From the NCBI RefSeq assembly GCF_040760075.1, contig NZ_CP142884.1:2728001-2792000 (forward strand): 64,000 nt of DNA, in the 5' to 3' direction. A program made the translations under genes and the position numbers. Of this stretch, positions 46,565 through 55,206 are shown in pieces. Each line of letters opens with the position of its first letter. Positions within the stretch are counted from its first letter, which is position 1. Source of the stretch: Sphingobacterium sp. R2 (GTDB lineage Bacteria; Bacteroidota; Bacteroidia; Sphingobacteriales; Sphingobacteriaceae). A model generated the notes under the pieces. That model ran no database searches and was not told the origin of the DNA. It was given only the letters and a program-made list of their open reading frames with translations.

Positions 46565-47887
46565 ATGAACAAAAACACGGTATTAGCTTGGTCCTTTGTA
46601 GTGGCTTTAGGCGGATTTTTATTTGGATTTGATACAGCGGTTATTTCGGGGGCAGAAAAGGCCGTCCAGGAGCATTGGCATTTGAGTGAGTTTCAGCATG
46701 GACTGACAATGGCCATCGCCTTGATAGGTACAGTTGTCGGTGCAGCTTTGGGTGCACTGCCTTCCGATAAATTGGGCCGTAAAAATACCTTATTTGCTGT
46801 TGCAGCCCTTTACTTTATTTCAGCGATTGGTAGCGCACTGGCGAATGACTGGACGATATTTATTTTATTTCGCTTTTTAGGTGGGATAGGTGTTGGCGTG
46901 TCTTCGGTAACTGCACCAATCTATATATCAGAAATCTCCCCGGCAGCATCGCGGGGTAAGTTGGTAGGGCTTTTTCAGTTCAACGTTGTATTGGGTATTT
47001 TGATAGCCTATTTGTCCAATTATTTTATCGGTCAGGTTGGCGAAGAGTCCTGGCGCTGGATGCTAGGGGTGCAATGCTTTCCATCGTTGTTATTCTTTTG
47101 TTTGATCTTTCTCATCCCTGAAAGTCCGAGATGGTTGCTCCTACACAGGGGGAATTTGGCCGAGGCAACACGGATTATGAAAAAAATTAATTCAGATGGT
47201 TATGAGCTGGAAATTTCAAAAATTCAGGAGTCCAAAAGCAATACCACAGGGGAGGGCAAACTCTTCGTTCGCGAAAATGCCAAACCTATTTTATTGGCCT
47301 TTTGTTTTGCGCTGTTCAATCAAGTTTCAGGTATCAACGCGATTATATATTATGCGCCGCGTGTATTTGAAATGGCTGGTTTGGGCTCGCAAAGTTCATT
47401 GCTTTCGACAGTTGGTATAGGGGTTGTCAATTTTATATTTACATTGCTGGCCATCAATTTCATCGATAAGGTCGGCAGAAGAAAATTAATGTTGGTGGGC
47501 TCGATCGGGCTGATTGTTTCATTGGCACTCGTTTCCCATGCTTTTTATACCAACCAAACGACGGGTTTTGCGATCACAATCTATCTGATGAGTTTCATTG
47601 CCTTTTTCGCATTCTCGCAAGGTGCGGTGATTTGGGTGTTTATTTCGGAAATTTTTCCGAATGATGTACGTGCCAAAGGGCAGACATTTGGTAGCTTGAC
47701 ACATTGGGTGATGGCGGCGATTATCACCTTTTGTTTCCCGGCCTTGACGGAAATGCTCGGCGGCGGCGGTACCTTCTTGATCTTTGCCCTATTTATGGTG
47801 CTGCAGCTTGTTTATGTGCTCAAGTTTATGCCGGAGACAAAAGGGAAATCATTGGAAGATCTTGGGCATACCATCAATTTACATTAG
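46565..47887 (+). CDS. MFS sugar porter, probable fructose permease
   Basis: A 440-residue inner-membrane transporter with 12 predicted helices and the sugar-porter signatures: GFDTAVISG in helix 1, DKLGRK in loop 2-3, RFLGGIGVGVSSVTAPIYISE, PESPRWLL after helix 6, QVSGINAIIYYAP in helix 7 and PETKGKSLEDL at the end. It imports a monosaccharide with protons. Its place between the fructose-type HTCS and fructokinase makes fructose the likely cargo, like BT1758 in B. thetaiotaomicron. Confidence 0.92.
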   Translation: MNKNTVLAWSFVVALGGFLFGFDTAVISGAEKAVQEHWHLSEFQHGLTMAIALIGTVVGAALGALPSDKLGRKNTLFAVAALYFISAIGSALANDWTIFILFRFLGGIGVGVSSVTAPIYISEISPAASRGKLVGLFQFNVVLGILIAYLSNYFIGQVGEESWRWMLGVQCFPSLLFFCLIFLIPESPRWLLLHRGNLAEATRIMKKINSDGYELEISKIQESKSNTTGEGKLFVRENAKPILLAFCFALFNQVSGINAIIYYAPRVFEMAGLGSQSSLLSTVGIGVVNFIFTLLAINFIDKVGRRKLMLVGSIGLIVSLALVSHAFYTNQTTGFAITIYLMSFIAFFAFSQGAVIWVFISEIFPNDVRAKGQTFGSLTHWVMAAIITFCFPALTEMLGGGGTFLIFALFMVLQLVYVLKFMPETKGKSLEDLGHTINLH

Positions 47888-47907
47888 TCTTTAGCTGGAC
47901 TACGCTA

Positions 47908-47945
47908 ATAGACGTCGGAGTAGCTAGGAAGCGACTGACGTCTAT
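47908..47945 (+). other. Stem-loop between permease and fructokinase genes
   Basis: Perfect 9-bp arms ATAGACGTC (47908-47916) and GACGTCTAT (47937-47945), with a near-complementary inner segment. There is no T tract, so it looks like an mRNA processing or stability element in the 199-bp gap, not a full terminator. Confidence 0.45.
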
Positions 47946-48086
47946 CGAAAGTTATTTAATCAAAGACAATGTGATAGTATATTGTGTGTATCTATTGTCA
48001 ACATTGAATTTAAAGGGAAGTATAATAATCAATTTGTTACCTGGCTTTTGGCGCTCGGCAGAAGCTTTGTATAAAAAGGAGAAAAT

Positions 48087-49037
48087 ATGAAAAACGGAGA
48101 TAAATCAATACAGGGTATTTGTTTTGGCGAGGTTCTTTGGGACAATCTTCCTACAGGTAAAAAATTAGGCGGTGCGCCTTTGAATGTGGCTTATCACCTC
48201 AATAAGTTGGGGGTGAAGACGCGTATGCTAACGCGCATAGGGCGTGACGATAATGGTTACGAGCTGCGCAACGTATGTGAAGACCTAGGTATTCCGACCG
48301 ATTTCTTCCAGTACGATGACTTGTTACCGACTTCAACAGTAGAGGTTTCGATCGATGCAAAACGCGATGTGCATTACGATATCGTTTATCCTGTAGCTTG
48401 GGATAGAATAGCGGTGGACAATGTTGTCCTGGACGCCGTTGGGGCGGTGGATTTTTTGGTGTATGGCAGTCTGGCCTGTCGGGATGAAGTAAGTTTTCAA
48501 AGCTTGCTATTATTGCTGGAAAAAGCCCGCTTCCGGGTGATGGATGTCAACCTGCGGACACCTTATTTTGGTCCGGAAAAAATACATAAACTGTTGGGAT
48601 ACGCTGATTTTGTGAAAATGAACGCCGAGGAACTGCATGTTATTTCCGACTGGAATGGCGCGACTGATGCCTATACCGATCAACAGCGTGTAGACTTGAT
48701 CATGGAGCGTTTTGCAATTCAGGAGGCAATCGTAACCTATGGTGCAGATGGAGCGGTATATCATTATAAAAAGGACAATATCAGTTATCATTTTCCAGCT
48801 TTGAAAGTTCAGGTTGAAGATACCATCGGAAGTGGTGATTCCTTTTTGGCGGCTTTCCTGACCAAAAGGTTTCAAATGCAGGATGGTGTTCAGCTGGAGG
48901 AAGTACTGGAATTTGCTGCGACCTTAAGCGGATTTGTGACACAGAGCCGGGGGGCTTGTCCTGAGTATAACGATTCGGTCATCAATCGATTCCAATGGTT
49001 GCATCCGATCTTCAATGGAGCTGAGAAGCAACAGTAG
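48087..49037 (+). CDS. Fructokinase, PfkB family
   Basis: A 316-residue cytoplasmic kinase phosphorylating fructose. The N-terminal GGAPLNVAYHLNKLG substrate motif and the C-terminal DTIGSGDSFLAAFL with catalytic Asp251 are the two PfkB signatures. The start is supported by an AAGGAG 5 nt upstream (48076-48081), one of the few good Shine-Dalgarno sequences here. It sits between the permease and SusC genes; B. thetaiotaomicron BT1757 has the same role. Confidence 0.92.
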   Translation: MKNGDKSIQGICFGEVLWDNLPTGKKLGGAPLNVAYHLNKLGVKTRMLTRIGRDDNGYELRNVCEDLGIPTDFFQYDDLLPTSTVEVSIDAKRDVHYDIVYPVAWDRIAVDNVVLDAVGAVDFLVYGSLACRDEVSFQSLLLLLEKARFRVMDVNLRTPYFGPEKIHKLLGYADFVKMNAEELHVISDWNGATDAYTDQQRVDLIMERFAIQEAIVTYGADGAVYHYKKDNISYHFPALKVQVEDTIGSGDSFLAAFLTKRFQMQDGVQLEEVLEFAATLSGFVTQSRGACPEYNDSVINRFQWLHPIFNGAEKQQ

Positions 49038-49067
49038 GTAGACTGCTTCTTAAAGAAGCAGTCTACC
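49037..49067 (+). other. 15-bp hairpin between fructokinase and SusC genes
   Basis: Perfect 15-bp arms (49037-49051 and 49053-49067, starting GGTAGACTGC) around a single central base; it begins within the fructokinase stop codon. No T tract follows, so it may attenuate, process or stabilise the mRNA between the cytoplasmic and outer-membrane parts of the operon. Confidence 0.6.
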
Positions 49068-49123
49068 AGCTATCATAATCAAATAATCAATCTAAATAAT
49101 TAACCATTTACTTATAACCAATT

Positions 49124-52100
49124 ATGTTTACAAGACAGAAAGCAATGCTGCTCCCGTCTTTGGCACTTTTTTCTGTTGTCGCATTTGCGCAACAGAGTGA
49201 AATCCGGGGAAGAATTACGGATAGTGGGACAGCAGCACCTATAGTAGGGGCATCTTTAGTGGTGAAGGGAACCACAATAGCCACCAAGACAAATGAAAAG
49301 GGAGAATTTGTCCTTCAGACTTCGGGCAATCAGGGTACATTGGAAATAAGCTATGTCGGCTATGCCTCCCAGACGATTGCTGTAGCAGGAAGAAAGTTCC
49401 TCGATATTCAGCTTGCACCTACCGAAAAAGGGCTTGATGAAGTGGTCGTTACGGGATATCAAACAGAACGTAAGAAGGATTTGACGGGCGCAGTGAGTGT
49501 TGTTAATGTTGCTGAGATGATGAAGGCTCCAGAAAATAACCCGATGAAAGCGCTGCAAGGAAGGGTAGCTGGTATGACAGTAACTTCGGATGGTAGTCCG
49601 AGCGGAGCGGCAACAGTGCGTATGCGCGGAATCAGTTCCATCAACAGTAGTCAGGATCCCTTGTATGTCATCGATGGAACCCCTACACAGGGAGGAATGC
49701 ATGAACTCAATTCGAATGATATCGAAAGTATCCAGGTTTTAAAGGACGCTTCTTCGGCGAGTATCTATGGCTCGCGCGCAGCGAATGGGGTTATTGTCAT
49801 CACAACAAAAAAAGGAAAGCTAGGTGCCCCTAAACTTACAGTAGACGCCTATGCCACCAGTACCCATTTTAATAACCGTATGAAAGTGCTGGATGCCCAA
49901 CAATATGGTCGTGCTTTGTGGCAGGCCACCATTAATAATGGCGGAAACCCCAACGGAAATAATATTGGTTATCAGTTTGAATGGAATAACGACGCAAATG
50001 GCGTACCTCAGCTCAAAACTGTTTTTGTTTCCAAGTATATCGACCGTGAACATACCATGTACGCTTCCGATACCGATTGGTTTAAGGAAGTTTCAAAACC
50101 GGGATTGCAACAATCTTACAATGCGACATTAAGCTCCGGTACAGAAAAATCCAGTTCCTTTTTCTCCTTAGGTTATTTGCACAACAATGGGACACTCCGT
50201 TACACGGATTTCCAGCGGATATCAGCCCGGATGAATGCCGATTATAAATTGTTTGATGGACGCCTGGTGGTGGGCGAGAATTTTACGGTAAACAATACCG
50301 GTGAAGTGCAGGTACCCGGCGATGTGCTTGATCTTTCGTTAAAAGCATTACCCATTATCCCCGTTCATACAGTAGATGGAATGGGTTGGGGGGGACCGGC
50401 GTTAGGAATGAACGACCGTCATAATCCCATGCGAGTACTTTACGACAATCGGAACAATAAATACAATTATTGGCGGTTGTTTGGAAATGCCTATGCCGAT
50501 CTACAGCTTATAAAAGGTCTGCATGTCCGCACCAGTTACGGTTTGGACTATAGTAATTTTTACAAACGTAATTTGGAAGTATCCTATCGTTCGGGATTTA
50601 TGAATAGCAGCCGGAGTGGGGTTAATATGGAACAGTCCCATGGAATGAAGTGGACTTGGTCCAATACGGCGACATATCGGAAAGAGATTGATAAACATAC
50701 CCTAGATGTGCTTGGCGGTATGGAAATGAACCGTCAGAATGATATCAATTTTAATGCCTATACCGCCGGAGATGGCGCTTTTTCCATAGAGACACCTGAG
50801 TATATGTGGCCAGGTGTGAGTACGGGCACTGCGGCAGTAGGAGGTGGCTCTACGGGATTCTCGCTGTTATCCTATTTTGGAAAGGCCAATTATTCCTATG
50901 ATGACCGCTATCTGGCTTCCTTCACCGTGCGGCACGATGGCTCTTCCCGCTTCGGTAAAAATAACCGCTTTGCAACTTTCCCGGCGGTAACAGCGGGGTG
51001 GCGGATTTCGTCCGAGCGTTTTATGGCAAGTACAAAAAACTATATTTCGGACCTCAAGCTGCGTGCTGGATGGGGGCAGACAGGTAATCAAGGGATAGGT
51101 AATCTGGCTACCTATGCGTTGTTCGTTCCCGAATATGGTGTTGCTGACCCCACATGGAACATCGTGGATGGCACAGCATACGATCTCTCGGGCGCAGGAA
51201 CCGGGAAATTACCATCGGGATACCGCAAAATCCAAACAGAAAACAATGATCTGAAATGGGAAACCACAACGCAGACGAATATAGGCTTGGACTTTTCATT
51301 GTTTAATCAAAGTCTATATGGTTCGATTGACTGGTATGTCAAAGCAACCAAAGATATGTTGATCAATCCAGCCTATATCGGTGTGGTCGGAGAGGGCGGT
51401 TACCGTTGGGCGAATGGTGCCTCCATGGAAAATAAAGGTTTGGACCTATCGGCTGGATATCGCAATAAAACATCGTTTGGACTGGATTATGATGTGATGG
51501 CTGTGTTCTCTACCTATAAAAACAAGGTGACACATTTGCCCGAAGCGGTAGAAAACTCCTATGGAGGTCGTCAGGGGGATAATATTATCGGCCGGCCGCT
51601 GGGATCATTCTATGGCTATGTCACCGACGGTATTTTTCAGAATCAGGACGAAGTGGATGCGCACGTCAATCAGACCGGTAAGGGGATAGGGCGTTTACGT
51701 TACGTCAACGTCTATGATGCGGACAAGCAGATTACGGATATGGACCGTACCTGGATCGGTAGTCCACATCCTGATTTTTCCTATAGTCTCAATATTGTGC
51801 TGAAATATAAAGGGTTTGACCTATCGGCATACTTTCAGGGGGTACAGGGGATAGATGTCGAAAACTGGCTGAAAAAGCAAACAGACTTCTGGAGCGTGGA
51901 TGACGTCAATTCCAATAAAGGCCTTCGGTTGCTGAATGCATGGACACCACAAAATCCAACGTCGACGATTCCGGCCTTACAAACGACAAACAACAATGAC
52001 GAGGGCCGCCTGTCAAATTACTTTATTGAGAATGGATCTTATATGAAACTCCGGAATCTGTCTCTGGGCTATACCTTGCCAACAGCAACAGCCTCACGCC

Positions 52101-52249
52101 TGCGTATGAGCCGGCTAAGGATCTATGTGACCGGTCAGAACCTATTTACCGTTAAGTCAAAGAATTTTACAGGTGTAGATCCTGAAAATGTAGGTTGGGG
52201 GTATCCAATTCCAACGACCTGGACAGCTGGAGTAAATATTGGATTTTAA
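49124..52249 (+). CDS. SusC-type TonB-dependent transporter, fructan locus
   Basis: A 1041-residue outer-membrane importer: signal peptide (about 1-22, ending AFAQ), carboxypeptidase-D-like domain (about 25-100), TonB-box-like VVVTGYQTERKK (about 107-118), plug with DPLYVIDGTPTQGG and VLKDASSASIYGSRAANGV, and a barrel ending in TAGVNIGF. No STN domain is present, in line with control by the HTCS and not by FecR. With the SusD downstream it should import fructan oligosaccharides. Confidence 0.93.
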   Translation: MFTRQKAMLLPSLALFSVVAFAQQSEIRGRITDSGTAAPIVGASLVVKGTTIATKTNEKGEFVLQTSGNQGTLEISYVGYASQTIAVAGRKFLDIQLAPTEKGLDEVVVTGYQTERKKDLTGAVSVVNVAEMMKAPENNPMKALQGRVAGMTVTSDGSPSGAATVRMRGISSINSSQDPLYVIDGTPTQGGMHELNSNDIESIQVLKDASSASIYGSRAANGVIVITTKKGKLGAPKLTVDAYATSTHFNNRMKVLDAQQYGRALWQATINNGGNPNGNNIGYQFEWNNDANGVPQLKTVFVSKYIDREHTMYASDTDWFKEVSKPGLQQSYNATLSSGTEKSSSFFSLGYLHNNGTLRYTDFQRISARMNADYKLFDGRLVVGENFTVNNTGEVQVPGDVLDLSLKALPIIPVHTVDGMGWGGPALGMNDRHNPMRVLYDNRNNKYNYWRLFGNAYADLQLIKGLHVRTSYGLDYSNFYKRNLEVSYRSGFMNSSRSGVNMEQSHGMKWTWSNTATYRKEIDKHTLDVLGGMEMNRQNDINFNAYTAGDGAFSIETPEYMWPGVSTGTAAVGGGSTGFSLLSYFGKANYSYDDRYLASFTVRHDGSSRFGKNNRFATFPAVTAGWRISSERFMASTKNYISDLKLRAGWGQTGNQGIGNLATYALFVPEYGVADPTWNIVDGTAYDLSGAGTGKLPSGYRKIQTENNDLKWETTTQTNIGLDFSLFNQSLYGSIDWYVKATKDMLINPAYIGVVGEGGYRWANGASMENKGLDLSAGYRNKTSFGLDYDVMAVFSTYKNKVTHLPEAVENSYGGRQGDNIIGRPLGSFYGYVTDGIFQNQDEVDAHVNQTGKGIGRLRYVNVYDADKQITDMDRTWIGSPHPDFSYSLNIVLKYKGFDLSAYFQGVQGIDVENWLKKQTDFWSVDDVNSNKGLRLLNAWTPQNPTSTIPALQTTNNNDEGRLSNYFIENGSYMKLRNLSLGYTLPTATASRLRMSRLRIYVTGQNLFTVKSKNFTGVDPENVGWGYPIPTTWTAGVNIGF

Positions 52250-52292
52250 AAAGGGAGAAATAAGGCTATACACTTATAAATAATTTATACGG

Positions 52293-53975
52293 ATGAAAAA
52301 AATAACCACCAAAATAGCGATACTTATGGTTCTTGCTGGACTACTTCCGGGATGTACCAAATTTTTGGATCAAACACCCAATGGTGTACTGAGCTCCGAT
52401 CAGGTTAAAGAGCCAGAACGATTATTGACAGCGACCTATGCTGCTTTGGGCAACGATCATTATGATGTCCCTTTTAGCTTATGGCCCTATGGTACGGTTC
52501 GCTCGGACGATGCTTATAAAGGCGGATCGGGACCACAGGATATCCAGACCTTTCATTTTCTTGAGGTCTCAAATAACATTACAACCAATTTTGCGGAGTT
52601 GGATAAATTATGGTTTCAGTTGTACGTTGCGATTTCGCGTGCGAATACGACAATTAAGACCATACAGGAAATGGACAATTTCGATGGGAAGGAAGAAAAA
52701 CTGGGTGAAGCACGCTTTCTGCGGGGGCATTTTTACTTTATGCTCAAGATCCTTTTCAAATATGTGCCTTATATCGATGAAAATGTACCGGTAGACAGCT
52801 ATGAAACCGTATCGAATAGAGCGCTAAGCAACGATGCACTATGGCAAAAGATTGTAGCGGATTTTCAGTATGCGGTAGATCACCTTCCTGCTGTGCAAAC
52901 GGAGGTCGGTCGGGCCAATCGTATCGCCGCTGCGGCTTATCTTGCTAAAGCTTACCTGTATAAGGGATACCGTCAGGACAATGCCGAACGTAATATGGTG
53001 ACGGGCATCGATGCGGGAGATTTAGAAAAGGTTATTCAAAATACGGATATTGTGCTTTCGTCGAACCATACGCTAGAAACCGACTTTGCATTTAACTTCT
53101 TGCCGGGCAAATATGAAAATGGGACAGAAGCCCTGTTTTCAGTTCAGTTTTCAAAAGATGATGGGACAAAATTTGGGCGTGTTAATTTTTCTGATGTGCT
53201 ATCTGTACCTATGGGCGTAGGCTGTTGTGATTTCAATAAACCGAGTCAAAGCCTTGTCAATGCGTTTCGTACAACGGGTAAAGGTCTACCACTGGATAAT
53301 TACAATGCATTGAATAGCTTTAATAGCGCTGAGAAGTACGACCCGAGGTTATTCCATACAGTTGCAATTCCGGGTTTACCCTACAAGTATAGTAGTAAAA
53401 GAACATACGAAGAAAGCTGGAATCGCAATCCTGCGGAGTATGCTGTTTATGCCTCGTTAAAAGAAAATGTGGATCCCGACTGCGATTGTTTCGTCCCGAT
53501 GGTACCCTTCTATGCGAATACAAAGAATCGAATTGTATTGCGCTTTGCCGATGTGCTGTTGATGCGGGCAGAGGCGCTTATCGAGCTGCATCGTTCGTCT
53601 GAAGCACTGCCATTGATCAATAAAGTGCGTACGCGCGCAAAAAATAGCACCTCACTTACGGGCTATGCAAATGATAAAACACTGATCGAAACGTACAAAA
53701 ATGGAGATAATATTGTGTGGAACGAAGAAAATGCCCGGAAGGCCTTACGTTGGGAAAGACGTTTGGAGCTCGCGATGGAAAATGGAAGATTCTTTGATTT
53801 GGTACGTTGGGGAATTGCAGACCAGGCCATGAATGCCTATTATGATGCAGAAAAGTCACGTCGATCTTATTATTCTTCGGCACATTTTACAGCAGATAGG
53901 AACGAATATCTGCCGATTCCCGAAGCACAGATCAGATTAAGTAAATATCTGTACAAACAAAATCCAGGCTATTAA
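52293..53975 (+). CDS. SusD-type surface lipoprotein, fructan locus
   Basis: A 560-residue lipoprotein with lipobox LLPGC (Cys21). Core SusD segments are GEARFLRGHFYFMLKILFKYVPY, the TPR-like AAAAYLAKAYLYKGYR, RFADVLLMRAEALIEL and RRLELAMENGRFFDLVRWG. It starts 43 bp after SusC and should bind fructan at the cell surface. Confidence 0.93.
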   Translation: MKKITTKIAILMVLAGLLPGCTKFLDQTPNGVLSSDQVKEPERLLTATYAALGNDHYDVPFSLWPYGTVRSDDAYKGGSGPQDIQTFHFLEVSNNITTNFAELDKLWFQLYVAISRANTTIKTIQEMDNFDGKEEKLGEARFLRGHFYFMLKILFKYVPYIDENVPVDSYETVSNRALSNDALWQKIVADFQYAVDHLPAVQTEVGRANRIAAAAYLAKAYLYKGYRQDNAERNMVTGIDAGDLEKVIQNTDIVLSSNHTLETDFAFNFLPGKYENGTEALFSVQFSKDDGTKFGRVNFSDVLSVPMGVGCCDFNKPSQSLVNAFRTTGKGLPLDNYNALNSFNSAEKYDPRLFHTVAIPGLPYKYSSKRTYEESWNRNPAEYAVYASLKENVDPDCDCFVPMVPFYANTKNRIVLRFADVLLMRAEALIELHRSSEALPLINKVRTRAKNSTSLTGYANDKTLIETYKNGDNIVWNEENARKALRWERRLELAMENGRFFDLVRWGIADQAMNAYYDAEKSRRSYYSSAHFTADRNEYLPIPEAQIRLSKYLYKQNPGY

Positions 53976-54018
53976 ACAGGCATTTATTGTTGAACGATCA
54001 GCATAATCAATTATTCCA

Positions 54019-55131
54019 ATGAACACATTAAACAATTATATAAAATTAGGGATTACTATCCTGTTTATCGGACTTCTCGCTGCCTGCAAGCGTGATGCCG
54101 ATAGTACCCTCAATTTGAGTACAGATGTAGATGTACTTTCTTTCAAGGTCGGCAATACCGTTGGGAAAGTAGATCAGGCAAAAGGTACCATCCTTGTCAT
54201 GGTTCCTGAAGGTACAGATCTCTCGGCGGTGGCTCCGACAATTGAATTGCCCAATAATGCCAAGGTTTCTCCAGCTTCAGGGATCGCTCAGAACTTTTCA
54301 TTTTCTGGTACAACACCGATTACTTACCGCGTGTTTAATGGTAATCTTTTCAATACCTACCAAGTAACCGTCAAAGAGATCAAAGCAGAAATAACGGCAT
54401 TCCGCATCGGAGAAAAAGCAGGGATCATTGATCAGAAAAATAAAAGCATAAAAATTTACTTACCCCTTGGGACAGACCTAAAGAACCTATCACCTGCGAT
54501 AGAATTTACAGCCGGAGCGAGCATAACGCCCAATCAGAGTGGGCCCGTAGATTTAAGTTCCCCAATAAAATACAGCCTTGCGTATATGGGGCAGACTTTC
54601 CAATACACGGTAACTGCCCTATTGGGTACAGAACCCAAACAAATCCTTATGATTTATAATGGCGAAACCAGCGTTCCACATTTCGACGGGTTAGGGGTGA
54701 GTACAGTAGATTCACCTTATCCCAATCCGAAAACCACTGGAATTAATGCGACACCGTTCTGTGCGTCTTTTGTACGGGACAATAAAACTGGTGAAGGCTG
54801 GCACGGTGGAGCACTCTGGAATGCAAATAAAGTGACGATCAATCCGGCAGAATACGGGCGTTTCTCGATGATGGTATTGAAAGATGTTGCTGGTGATGTG
54901 CAATTGGAAATTCAATCGGATGGCGAACAGAATAAAGATTGGTTGCGTGCCAATTATTCGAAAGATCATGTCGGTGAGTGGCAAGAATTGGTTTTTCAGA
55001 TTCCTGCTGGAAGAAAGGCTATCATTAACAATATACTGGTAATGCCACATGAGCATCCTAATGGGCAGCCCGTGGCATTTCCTACCCAACGGATGTATTG
55101 GGACGAATTGAAGGCATTACCCAAAGAGTAA
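54019..55131 (+). CDS. Surface lipoprotein with tandem Ig-like repeats (SusE-position)
   Basis: A 370-residue lipoprotein (lipobox LLAAC, about Cys23). Two related Ig-like domains lie in tandem (about 38-118 and 120-200). Both contain an F+VG/F+IG start, G-x-[VI]DQ, then a [VL]PxGTDL segment followed by P-x-[IE]. The C-terminal domain (about 205-370) is different, rich in Trp and Gly, and may bind carbohydrate. It holds the SusE position of the locus, like the fructan-binding BT1761 of B. thetaiotaomicron. Binding is inferred, not shown. Confidence 0.75.
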   Translation: MNTLNNYIKLGITILFIGLLAACKRDADSTLNLSTDVDVLSFKVGNTVGKVDQAKGTILVMVPEGTDLSAVAPTIELPNNAKVSPASGIAQNFSFSGTTPITYRVFNGNLFNTYQVTVKEIKAEITAFRIGEKAGIIDQKNKSIKIYLPLGTDLKNLSPAIEFTAGASITPNQSGPVDLSSPIKYSLAYMGQTFQYTVTALLGTEPKQILMIYNGETSVPHFDGLGVSTVDSPYPNPKTTGINATPFCASFVRDNKTGEGWHGGALWNANKVTINPAEYGRFSMMVLKDVAGDVQLEIQSDGEQNKDWLRANYSKDHVGEWQELVFQIPAGRKAIINNILVMPHEHPNGQPVAFPTQRMYWDELKALPKE

Positions 55132-55206
55132 TCGAGAACAAACAAAACAAGTTATTATAAAAACAAAAATGATAGCTAATCAGGGATTAATAGAAAGATT
55201 TAAATC

